Origin: Asbonarchaeum sp964517675
GTDB lineage: Archaea > Nanohalarchaeota > Nanosalinia > Nanosalinales > Nanoanaerosalinaceae
Assembly: GCA_964517675.1 (NCBI GenBank)
Contig: CAZFEL010000005.1
Span: forward strand, 1 to 64,000
Direction: 5' to 3'
Length of the DNA stretch: 64,000 bases
The stretch's first letter is position 1, and every line of letters starts with the position of its first letter. The notes under the pieces were generated by a model. That model made no database searches. It saw only the letters and a program-made list of their open reading frames with translations, and was not told where the DNA came from. A program made the position numbers and the translations under genes. Below, in pieces: positions 24,258 through 31,942 of the stretch.

Positions 24258-25595
24258 CTACACCAGGTGGAGGAACCGCGCGAGGAACCTGTACCAGTCG
24301 TCCTCGTCCTGGTCCGCATCGATGAACCGTGCCTCCGCCATCGGCGTGGTCAGGTCCGTCGGCACACCGCGTTCCCTGTTGTCCTCAACCAGGAACCGCT
24401 CCAGGACCTCCTCCGCATGGGTCTGGTCCCGCTCCACGATCGTCGTCAGCCGGTCACCTTCCACCCAGACGGTGTCGTACTTCGATGCGAACTCCTCCAG
24501 GTGGGTGCTGTTGTGGAATACACGCGGCCCGCTGTGTTTGACCCGTTCAGGGAGCTCGGCGAGCTGGAGATCGAAGACCAGCCGCACGACGGCATCGGTC
24601 ACGAAGAAGGCCGAATCGAACAGCTGGAACTCGTTGTCCCGCAGCTCCTGGCGCATCCTATCCATCAGCCTCCTGAGCTGTGGATACAGGATATCATCCA
24701 CCACATCAGGCCGCTCGAGCTCCATCACCACGACCTCACCGCGGGCCTCGAGTTCCTCCCGGACCCGCTCCCGGTCGATGTGGGGTTCCTCGGGGAAAAA
24801 CGCCTCCCGATCAGGCTCCTGCAGGTACCGCCAGGCCGCATGGATGAACCGGGCATAGTTCTCCGATGACAGCACCGAGGCGACATTGCGGTCCGGGTCC
24901 GTCGGGTCGATCACGACGAGGTCCTCATCGCTGAATTTCTCGACCAGCCGGTCCGGCAGCCCGTCCCCGTGGTGGTCCTCGACATCGATCACCGTCTCCT
25001 GCTCCCATCCGACCGCGGCCTCCAGCAGCTCCCGGAACCCCCCGTAGCGGGCGATCAGGATCTCACAGAGGTACCCCGAGAACCCCTCGACGCGGAGCGA
25101 GGAGCCGTACAGTCCACGACCTTTGAGGAAGGCCTTCAGCAGGACGACCTCCTTCCGCTCGTCGTCATCCAGTGTATCGTCGACCCAGTCCGTGTGCAGC
25201 GGTGTCCGATCGACCGAGGACCGGAGCTCGTCCGGCGCATCGATATCATACGCAGGGACGATCTCGACCTCGAACCCGTCGATCTCGCCTTTGGTGTACG
25301 GGTGCTCGGCGAACTCGACCACATACGTCCCGTCGAAGTACTCGAAGACGTCCTCCCCGATCGCGAGACCCTCCTCTTCGAGCTCATCCTCTGTCGTATC
25401 CTTCCCGAAGAAGACGAAGATATCCAGGTCCTTGTCCCCGGAGATGAACGTCCGCTTGGCCAGCGAGCCCATAAGCCGTGCATCACGGCCGTACTCATCA
25501 TCGATGTAGTCCCGTATCCGCTCGAAGGCATCCCGGGCACGGCGGTGCTCATCGTCCGACGGCCACGCCTCCTCGAGAACCTCGTCCTCGACCAT
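24258..25595 (-). CDS. cca: CCA-adding tRNA nucleotidyltransferase (archaeal class I)
   Basis: 445 residues, the usual length. Class I polymerase-beta signature MGSLAKRTFISGDKDLDIFVFF holds the metal-binding DxD; DGFEVEIVPAYD gives the third carboxylate. GFSGYLCEILIARYG and the remaining helical neck, body and tail follow the archaeal Cca order. It completes or repairs the 3' CCA of tRNAs, needed here because the three tRNA genes in the window lack encoded CCA. Minus-strand TATA about 25613-25624. Confidence 0.95.
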   Translation of the reverse strand: MVEDEVLEEAWPSDDEHRRARDAFERIRDYIDDEYGRDARLMGSLAKRTFISGDKDLDIFVFFGKDTTEDELEEEGLAIGEDVFEYFDGTYVVEFAEHPYTKGEIDGFEVEIVPAYDIDAPDELRSSVDRTPLHTDWVDDTLDDDERKEVVLLKAFLKGRGLYGSSLRVEGFSGYLCEILIARYGGFRELLEAAVGWEQETVIDVEDHHGDGLPDRLVEKFSDEDLVVIDPTDPDRNVASVLSSENYARFIHAAWRYLQEPDREAFFPEEPHIDRERVREELEARGEVVVMELERPDVVDDILYPQLRRLMDRMRQELRDNEFQLFDSAFFVTDAVVRLVFDLQLAELPERVKHSGPRVFHNSTHLEEFASKYDTVWVEGDRLTTIVERDQTHAEEVLERFLVEDNRERGVPTDLTTPMAEARFIDADQDEDDWYRFLARFLHLV

Positions 25596-25634
25596 GCCAG
25601 AAGATGGGGACGGGTGGATAAAATAGGTACCGGC

Positions 25635-26201
25635 TCAGTCCCCGGTCCTGTACAGCACGGAGACCCCTTCCTCATGGCCTCCGGCCTTCTCCAGGAGCGC
25701 ATCCGTACCGGTCCGTGGCCCGTCCCTGTCGACGTATAACATCCGGTCCTGCATCAGGCGTCCCTCGACCGCGGTGTACAGGTCATCCGCGAGCTCGTCC
25801 GGGACATCATCGAAGGAGACGTACCGCTCCACGATGGCCTCACCGACGCTTTCGAACCCCGGTCCATCGTCCCCGGTCGGGACGACGATGTCGTACTGCT
25901 CCATCCCGTCCCCGTCCTCGAAGGCCACAAGGGCCGCGGCCGGTTCCTCCCCGAGGGTGGCATAGATAGCATCCGGCACGATGAGCTCCTCGTCCGGACC
26001 GTCCACTCTGTACCGGACCTCCTCATTCTCCGCCACGGAGGCGTTGTACGAGGAGACCGCCCCCTCGATGACGGCGGTCAGGTCATGGGCCCGCCCGTCG
26101 ACACGGACACCGCCGTACTCCTCCCCTCGTCCGACGGCATGGCCTGGGCCGGTGGCGTCTGCCTCGATATCTTCCAGTTCCTCGATCCAGGGCTCGGTCA
26201 T
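25635..26201 (-). CDS. Hypothetical acidic protein
   Basis: 188 residues, no signal peptide or membrane segment; alternating helices and strands (ERYVSFDDVPDELADDLYTAV, MLYVDRDGPRTGTDALL). No family recognised. A minus-strand TATA (CTTTTATCC, about 26224-26232) lies 25-30 bases before the ATG. It ends 40 bases before cca on the same strand but cca has its own TATA. Confidence 0.55.
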   Translation of the reverse strand: MTEPWIEELEDIEADATGPGHAVGRGEEYGGVRVDGRAHDLTAVIEGAVSSYNASVAENEEVRYRVDGPDEELIVPDAIYATLGEEPAAALVAFEDGDGMEQYDIVVPTGDDGPGFESVGEAIVERYVSFDDVPDELADDLYTAVEGRLMQDRMLYVDRDGPRTGTDALLEKAGGHEEGVSVLYRTGD

Positions 26202-26308
26202 GCCTGGTTAATGTTTCTTAAGGGATAAAAGCCTTGCGCTTAACGTCCGTTTCCCTCGATACGTGTTGACCGGTACGTTTTTTGTATCGCGGCCCTCTTT
26301 CCTTCTGT

Positions 26309-26782
26309 ATGCCATACGCGACCCATGCCCCCGGTGATGACGGGACGGACGAACGGGTCTATGCGACCTCCTGGGACTTCACGTTCAGCGAGGTCCTGCG
26401 GGGCGCACTGGGAGGACGACGGCAGATCAACCGCGCCATCCTGGAGTACGCGGAGGAGTTCGAGAAGGCAGCACGCGTCCTCGGTGCCGAGAAAAACGGC
26501 TCCTACGTGGATGCCTATGACCCGGTGACGGACACCGAGGCCGGGGTCGAGGACCCCGACGATCTCTACGATGTCCTGATCGATGACGTCGACGTGGAGG
26601 ACATTGAGGTACAGTATGAGAAAGACGGTGCAGAGCTATCCTTCCGGTACGAACGGGCCGCCAGCAAGCCGTTCACGGTCGAGGTCGAAGGCACAGACCT
26701 GCTCGGACTGATGGAACAAGAGCTCGGACGCGGTATGGGAGAGAAAGGGGAAAACGGAGGCCTGCTCGGCTTCCTGGGCTAG
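26309..26782 (+). CDS. Hypothetical acidic protein
   Basis: 157 residues from ATG 26309; the upstream AT-rich stretch TACGTTTTTTGTATC (26274-26287) places transcription start at or near this ATG, so the longer TTG-type reading from 26282 is rejected. A helical middle (LRGALGGRRQINRAILEYAEEFEKAARVL) is flanked by beta-rich parts; the C terminus is Gly-rich. No family recognised. Its stop overlaps the end of the convergent aIF5A gene by four bases. Confidence 0.55.
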   Translation: MPYATHAPGDDGTDERVYATSWDFTFSEVLRGALGGRRQINRAILEYAEEFEKAARVLGAEKNGSYVDAYDPVTDTEAGVEDPDDLYDVLIDDVDVEDIEVQYEKDGAELSFRYERAASKPFTVEVEGTDLLGLMEQELGRGMGEKGENGGLLGFLG

Positions 26783-27165
26783 CCCTGATGCTTGCCCTTG
26801 ACCATCTTGCGGTCGCCGATGACCCAGTAGTTGATCTCCTCGCCCTCTGAGATACTGAGATCATCCGGCATCTTCATCTCCTCGGTCTCGTAGGTATCCA
26901 TATCCATGACCTGGGCGATGTCCCCGTCCAGCGAGACGATCTGGCCGACCTTCTTATCGACATCGGGGGACATCAGCATCGTATCGCCCGGCTTGGTCAC
27001 AGTCCGCGTCTGGTCATCGAAGACACCGACCGCCTGGATGCGGTACTTGGCCGCACCGTGCTTGCCAGGGGCTGACTTCTTCGTTTTACGTACCTTACAG
27101 GGTTCGTCCTCAAGGATGATGTAGTCTCCCTTCGAGACACTCTTGGCTTCGACCTGATGTGGCAT
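26779..27165 (-). CDS. eif5a: Translation factor aIF5A
   Basis: 128 residues, the full archaeal length. The hypusination loop reads SAPGKHGAAKYRIQAVGVFD, with the modified Lys in PGKHG, followed by an S1/OB-type C-terminal domain (VGQIVSLDGDIAQVMDMDTYET). It relieves ribosome stalling. The minus-strand TATA is the palindromic CTTTTAAAG at 27201-27209, which may serve the RNA candidate on the other strand as well. Confidence 0.95.
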   Translation of the reverse strand: MPHQVEAKSVSKGDYIILEDEPCKVRKTKKSAPGKHGAAKYRIQAVGVFDDQTRTVTKPGDTMLMSPDVDKKVGQIVSLDGDIAQVMDMDTYETEEMKMPDDLSISEGEEINYWVIGDRKMVKGKHQG

Positions 27166-27199
27166 GCGTTATTACCTCACTGATTACCTCCCGTCCGGT

Positions 27200-27210
27200 T
27201 CTTTTAAAGG
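27200..27210. promoter_or_regulatory. Palindromic TATA box shared by aIF5A and the adjacent RNA candidate
   Basis: CTTTTAAAG is a perfect palindrome. On the minus strand it lies 36 bases before the aIF5A ATG. On the plus strand it points to a start near 27230-27235, where the structured GC-rich stretch begins. Confidence 0.45.
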
Positions 27211-27229
27211 TATTCAAGGGGTCGTGGCC

Positions 27230-27662
27230 GGGGAGATGCGAGAGCAACAGAGAGAAAAAGAGAGGAGATACGCCCTACGAACCCAGGGGTGTGGGGGAAA
27301 GGCGTTCTGTGTTGCCTTCCGGGCTCGTAAAGGCAAAGACGCCTGGCGGCCCACAGAGGGGCCGCCTGACGCGGGGATGAGGGCGACCTGCTGCAGGGAG
27401 GCCGTCCGCAGGACTCGGGGGAGACCTGCATCCGGCCATCTCCTGCCAGCGCGGGGATACCGCACTGTCGGGGGAAGCCTGTCGCCCTAATATAGGTTTC
27501 GTGGGGGGAACCATATCCGGTCAGCGGGCGTCCCTGCCTGAAAGGGCGTATCCCGGCGGTCGTACCGCCATATAGGCCCGCGGGTGTTGGCCCGAGGCCG
27601 GTGTGGGGTTGCAGGCACATGGCCTGACTACCATGGGGCGGGCGTGGTGCCCGCCCTACCAT
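27230..27662 (+). ncRNA. Large structured RNA candidate, family not assigned
   Basis: This GC-rich stretch has no acidic ORF (the longest minus-strand frame is Arg/Pro/Ser-rich) but is full of pairing. A perfect 10-bp long-range helix joins 27267-27276 to 27543-27552; 7 bp join 27381-27387 to 27481-27487. Local hairpins: 27300-27344 (two stacked stems), 27345-27366 (8 bp), 27397-27443, 27555-27569 (6 bp, CGT loop) and 27636-27656 (8 bp). Plus strand is favoured by the TATA at 27201. Its size fits archaeal RNase P or SRP RNA, but neither the RNase P CR-I GAGGAAAGUCC box nor the SRP helix 8 GGAAGGxAGCAG phrase is seen. Confidence 0.6.
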
Positions 27663-27666
27663 AGGT

Positions 27667-28740
27667 TCATTGCTGTTTGATGACCTTCAGGCCGAGATCG
27701 TCCATGTCCTTCACATCGGCCTCCTCGCTGCCCTGTTCCTGGGGCCCGAGGACGTAGGGTGACTCGACACCGGTGATGATCGAGATGACCTGAACCTTGC
27801 CCTCCAGTTCCTCATTGATCCGGGCGCCCCAGATGACCTGGGCCTGTGGGTCCAGCTTCTCGATGACCGTCTGGCCGATGTCATTGATCTCATTGAGGGA
27901 CAGTCCCTCGCCACCTTCGACGTGGACAAGGGCACCGTTCGATCCCTCGAAGTCGACATCCAGGAGCGGGTTGGACAGGGCCTCTGCGATGGCCTCCTTG
28001 CCCTTGTTCCTGGTGTCGGACTCTCCGTAGCCTACCACAGCGACACCTCCGGAATGCATGATGGCCTTGACGTCTGCGTAATCCAGGTTGACCAGGGACG
28101 GCTTCGAGATCGTCTCGGTGACGCCTTTGATCATCGTCGTGATCAGCTCATCAGCGACACCGAACGCCTGGTCGAGGGGCATGTCCCCTGCGATGTCGAT
28201 CAGCTTGTCGTTCTCGATGACGATCGCCGTATCGACGAACTCCCGGAGCCGGACAAGCCCGTCCTCCGCCTTGGATTTCCTCGCACCCTCGATCTGGAAC
28301 GGCATCGTGACCGTCCCGATGACGATGCAGTCCTCGCTTTTCGCGATGTCGGCAAGGACAGGGATGGCACCGGTGCCGGTACCGCCTCCAAGACCCGCAC
28401 AGAGGAACACCATATCAGCGTCAGCAAACAGAGAACGGAGCTCTGAGCGGTTCTCTTCGGCAGCCTTGGCGCCTTTCTCAGGATGGCCTCCGGCACCGAG
28501 TCCCCGGGTGAGGTCCTGTCCGATCAGGATCTTCCGGTCAGCGTTGGACATCTTCAGGTGCTGCTTGTCCGTGTTGACCGCAAGGGTCTCGGCACCGGCA
28601 ACGTTTTTGTTCTGCATACGCGTTATCATGTTGTTGCCGGCTCCCCCGATCCCGACGACAAGGATCTTGGCATCTTTTACGTCGTCAAACTGGTTTGTGT
28701 CGTGGTCTTCATCCGCCGCGTCTTCGATGATCGCATTCAT
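27667..28740 (-). CDS. ftsZ: Cell-division GTPase FtsZ
   Basis: 357 residues from ATG 28740. The tubulin signature is GLGGGTGTGAIPVLADIAK; nucleotide-binding GIGGAGNNMITRM and NTDKQHL open the protein; the T7 loop NLDYADVKAIM carries the Asp that completes the neighbouring subunit's active site. A variable acidic N terminus (about 30 residues) and a short conserved end DLGLKVIKQQ, which may bind membrane-anchor proteins such as SepF, are present. Upstream are an A-rich TATA-like element (about 28780-28790) and a second promoter candidate at 29049-29060. Confidence 0.96.
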   Translation of the reverse strand: MNAIIEDAADEDHDTNQFDDVKDAKILVVGIGGAGNNMITRMQNKNVAGAETLAVNTDKQHLKMSNADRKILIGQDLTRGLGAGGHPEKGAKAAEENRSELRSLFADADMVFLCAGLGGGTGTGAIPVLADIAKSEDCIVIGTVTMPFQIEGARKSKAEDGLVRLREFVDTAIVIENDKLIDIAGDMPLDQAFGVADELITTMIKGVTETISKPSLVNLDYADVKAIMHSGGVAVVGYGESDTRNKGKEAIAEALSNPLLDVDFEGSNGALVHVEGGEGLSLNEINDIGQTVIEKLDPQAQVIWGARINEELEGKVQVISIITGVESPYVLGPQEQGSEEADVKDMDDLGLKVIKQQ

Positions 28741-28859
28741 TGTGCTATCTCCTCTCGGACAGGTGGACTCCACTACAACAATCTTTTTGTGTGTGGCACA
28801 TCCACCTACTACTGCCCTTGGTCGGTTAGAAGAACTCTAATCGATCTATATTTCGATAT

Positions 28860-29025
28860 GGTTGACTCTGGTTGATCAGAAGTTGCCCAACTCTGGTCGA
28901 CGTACCCATTGATTCACGTCCTGGATCGTGCCCGCGATCCAAAGTGAATCGAACCATGAAACGTTGTAAGCCCAAATCGGAAGTCCGATCAAGTTCGTGT
29001 GCCCGCACGAACCAATCGAGTTCTT
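28860..29025 (-). ncRNA. Hairpin-rich non-coding stretch upstream of ftsZ
   Basis: The 420-base gap between ftsZ and gatC is AT-richer than its surroundings and has no plausible ORF. It holds a compound hairpin 28911-28950 (GATTCAC/GTGAATC outside, GGATCG/CGATCC inside), a 5-bp hairpin 28976-28989 and a perfect 7-bp hairpin 28993-29012. The first and third share the identical loop TGCCCG closed by G-C. A strong symmetrical TATA ATATATAAAT (29051-29060) would start a minus-strand RNA near 29025, running through the hairpins toward ftsZ. Either a small RNA or a long ftsZ leader. Confidence 0.45.
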
Positions 29026-29161
29026 GCTATTTCCCTACTTCACATCCACGATATATAAATGTTCTCTGTAGACCAACCCATGTTTTCGATCACATACGTT
29101 CTACCACAACATCTCTCTCCGGCCCACACAACTTAAAACAGTGGACCGCCATGACCTGCCC

Positions 29162-29443
29162 ATGGTCGAGAACGAGACACTCGAACAGGTCGCGGCCAAC
29201 GCCCGGCTCGACCTGACCGAGGAAGAGAAAGAACGGTTCCGGCAGGACCTCGAGGACATCCTCGATGCCTTCGAGTCACTCGATGATATCGATACCGACG
29301 GGGTCGAACCCGCCTTCCACCCGATCGAGCTCCAGGACAGGGAACGGGAGGACCGTGAGGAGGACTGCCTCGACCAGGCACGTGCACTCGAGAACACGGA
29401 AAACAGCGAGGACGGATACTTCAAGGGGCCGCGGGCGACATGA
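29162..29443 (+). CDS. gatC: Asp/Glu-tRNA amidotransferase subunit C
   Basis: 93 residues from ATG 29162; TATA ACAACTTAAAACAG at 29128-29141. Helix-turn-helix-like start LEQVAANARLDLTEEEKERFRQDLEDILDAFESLDDIDTDGVEP is the standard GatC fold, wrapping around GatA. Its last four bases (ATGA) hold the gatA start, so the two are translationally coupled. GatB lies 5 kb away. Confidence 0.93.
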   Translation: MVENETLEQVAANARLDLTEEEKERFRQDLEDILDAFESLDDIDTDGVEPAFHPIELQDREREDREEDCLDQARALENTENSEDGYFKGPRAT

Positions 29444-30843
29444 GACGGACCACCGCGACCGACCAGATCGAGGGCGATACAAGCGTCTCGATGGACGACG
29501 TCCGGCAGCGGATCGAGGAGGTCAACGAAAAGCTCGATGCCGTCCGGGCGACGGACTGGGACCGGGACGCCTCAAATGGCCGTCTCGACGGGCTCCCCAT
29601 CACCGCCAAAGACAACATCTGCGTCGAGGGCATGCCAGCGACGGCAGGCTCGAAGATACTCGAACCGTACGAGCCACCGTTCACCGCCACCGCCGCACAG
29701 CGGCTCGAGGACGAGGGCGGCCGGGTGATCGCGAAGACCAACCAGGACGAGTTCGGCTTCGGCACCTTCTCGATGAACTCCGCCTACGAGATACCCAAGA
29801 ACCCACACGACACCGACAGAGTGACCGGGGGGTCCTCCGGCGGGGCAGCAGCACTGACAGCCGCACTCGACCGGCCCCACCTCGCCCTGGGCCAGTCCAC
29901 CGGCGGGTCGATCTCCTGTCCAGCCGCGTTCTGCGGAGTCGTCGGCCTGACACCGACCTACGGCCGGGTCTCACGGTACGGCCTGATCGATTACGCCAAC
30001 TCCATGGACAAGATCGGGCCGATCGCACGGTCCGTCGAGGACGCGGCCCACGGCCTCGAGATCATCGCCGGCGAGGATCCTGACGATTTCACCACCGCGG
30101 GCCGCGATGTCCCAGCATACAGCAACCTCCAGGGACGTCTCGATGGCACCACGATCGGGGTCCCGACACAGTACATGAACTACGAAGGCGTCGATGAGCG
30201 GGTCCGGGAGGAGGTCTGGTCCTCGATCAAGCGGATGGAGGACCTCGGTGCGGAGGTCAAAGAGATATCCCTGCCGAAGATCGCCAAGAACTACGCATTG
30301 CCCGCATACTACATCACCGCCGTCGCGGAGGCCTCGACCAACCTGGCCCGGTACGCCGGGATGCGGTACGGTCTCGAGGGCAACCCCGAACGACAGAACT
30401 ACGATGCGTACTTCTCAGGGATACGAAGTAAGGGGTTCGGCGAGGAGACCAAACGGCGCATCCTGCTCGGTACCTTCGCCCGCCAGGCAGGCTACCGGGA
30501 CGATTACTACATGAAGGCCCTCAAGGTCCGCCGTCTCGTGATCGATGAATTCAAGCGCGGCTTCAAGGACGTCGACATGCTGGCGGCCCCCACCATGCCG
30601 ATCCCGGCACCGACCCGGGACGAGGCGGACGATCTGCCACCGACGGAGGTCTACGCGATGGACACACTGACCGTCGGCCCGAACCTCGCCGGGATGCCCC
30701 AGCTTTCATTGCCCACAGGAACCGTTGACGGCATGCCGGTCGGACTCCATCTGATAGGGGCACAGTTCGACGAGAAAAGCCTCATCCAGGCAGGCCTGGC
30801 ATACGAACAACAGGAGGGCCTGATCGATCTCCCTGATATCTAG
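29440..30843 (+). CDS. gatA: Asp/Glu-tRNA amidotransferase subunit A
   Basis: 467 residues. Amidase-signature triad: Lys in PITAKDNICVEG, cis-Ser in GGSSGGAAAL and nucleophile Ser in GQSTGGSISCPAAF. It hydrolyses glutamine and passes ammonia to GatB to convert Asp-tRNA(Asn) and/or Glu-tRNA(Gln). The start overlaps gatC by four bases. The stop codon TAG shares the CTAG at 30840-30843 with the stop codon of the convergent metalloprotease-like gene. Confidence 0.95.
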   Translation: MRRTTATDQIEGDTSVSMDDVRQRIEEVNEKLDAVRATDWDRDASNGRLDGLPITAKDNICVEGMPATAGSKILEPYEPPFTATAAQRLEDEGGRVIAKTNQDEFGFGTFSMNSAYEIPKNPHDTDRVTGGSSGGAAALTAALDRPHLALGQSTGGSISCPAAFCGVVGLTPTYGRVSRYGLIDYANSMDKIGPIARSVEDAAHGLEIIAGEDPDDFTTAGRDVPAYSNLQGRLDGTTIGVPTQYMNYEGVDERVREEVWSSIKRMEDLGAEVKEISLPKIAKNYALPAYYITAVAEASTNLARYAGMRYGLEGNPERQNYDAYFSGIRSKGFGEETKRRILLGTFARQAGYRDDYYMKALKVRRLVIDEFKRGFKDVDMLAAPTMPIPAPTRDEADDLPPTEVYAMDTLTVGPNLAGMPQLSLPTGTVDGMPVGLHLIGAQFDEKSLIQAGLAYEQQEGLIDLPDI

Positions 30844-31796
30844 AGATCGAGCCGCTCGCGCATCTCAGCCTCAATCATCTCCCCGCCCTTGTTCTTCCGG
30901 ACGACCCCGGTGAGGTATGCCTCCTGCCCCTGCCGGTCCTCGATGCCCTCTGCCTCGAGGTACTTGATGTGGGGCATGACCTCCTCGTCCGGGCCGAACA
31001 GGTCGACGTTGCGGACTTCCCGCTCGGGATCGAAGGGGTCGGCCGGCTCGTAGGTGTAGGTCTTGAGTTCCTCATCGAGGGCACGACGGAGGTACTGCTC
31101 TGCCTCAGGATGGTCCTGCTCTGCCGCCCGCTCGAGGAGACCTTCGACCGTCTCGCCCTCTGCCTGCATCATGGTGCCGTAACCGTGGTGGTCTTCGTGG
31201 TCGGGACCGACCCGCTCGAGGTCCACCCCGGTCTCCTCGAGGGCCTCGTTGTAGGACGCCACGCCTTCGTCCATCTTGTCCTCGAACTGCTTCTTGTGGA
31301 CGAGCTCGTGGACCATCATGCCGAATATCGCCGGCTTGTACTCTATCCGGGGCTCTCGTTCCCCGATCCGGACGACATCGTTGTGCCAGTCGTATGATCC
31401 GGTCGCATGGTCGAACCGGAGCTCGACATCCCGGGGCTCCTCGACCGCCTTGCCCTCATCCGTGAGATACGCGGCCGCCGCCCTCGCGACACCGCGGAGG
31501 ACCTCCTCCTTGTAGACCGAGGAAATCTCATCCGACCAGACGGCCTCCGAGCGGACATCCCGAAACGTCTCGGCGGCCTCATCGGGCCGGTCCTCGCGGT
31601 AATGCTTGATGGCGTCCTGCCCGGCCTCCTGGACAGCATCCTCGAGACTGACAGGATCGTCGTATCCCTCCATCTCCGCGAGGGTCTCCTCCCGCATGTA
31701 CTCGCGGAAGGACGCCGTGTCCCCGGCAAGGAAGCGGCTGTACGTATCGACCTCCTCCTCGATAAGGTCCACGGTGCCGTCCGGGTGAGCTTTCAT
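30840..31796 (-). CDS. HEXXH metalloprotease-like protein
   Basis: 318 residues from ATG 31796; minus-strand TATA ATTTATAAG at about 31822-31830. Residues about 172-185 read IFGMMVHELVHKKQF, a zinc-protease HEXXH helix, followed by EGVASYNEAL, where a downstream Glu could be the third ligand. The N-terminal half is helical and acidic. No signal peptide, so it is probably cytoplasmic. No named peptidase family recognised. It is divergent from another HEXXH protein at 31943, and this pairing is unusual. Confidence 0.65.
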   Translation of the reverse strand: MKAHPDGTVDLIEEEVDTYSRFLAGDTASFREYMREETLAEMEGYDDPVSLEDAVQEAGQDAIKHYREDRPDEAAETFRDVRSEAVWSDEISSVYKEEVLRGVARAAAAYLTDEGKAVEEPRDVELRFDHATGSYDWHNDVVRIGEREPRIEYKPAIFGMMVHELVHKKQFEDKMDEGVASYNEALEETGVDLERVGPDHEDHHGYGTMMQAEGETVEGLLERAAEQDHPEAEQYLRRALDEELKTYTYEPADPFDPEREVRNVDLFGPDEEVMPHIKYLEAEGIEDRQGQEAYLTGVVRKNKGGEMIEAEMRERLDL

Positions 31797-31942
31797 TGTA
31801 CAAGCATATACCCGTTCTTTTCTTATAAATGTATCTATTATGGGGTAAAAAATTAACATCTGTTATCCACGCGGGCTCTCGCATTAACGTCGCGCCGGGC
31901 CAAGAGGAAGCCTTATAAGTAGTGACTTCGCAGTAACAACCG

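Noticed and set aside
27204..27662. 152-residue minus-strand ORF
   Set aside because: It is rich in Arg, Pro, Ser and Gly, unlike the acidic proteome, and lies wholly inside the strongly paired RNA candidate.
27230..27662. Firm naming of the structured RNA as RNase P or SRP RNA
   Set aside because: The conserved GAGGAAAGUCC box and SRP helix 8 loop were looked for on both strands and not found.
28826..29008. 60-residue minus-strand ORF upstream of ftsZ
   Set aside because: Not acidic, no matching promoter spacing, and it runs through the hairpins; more likely non-coding.
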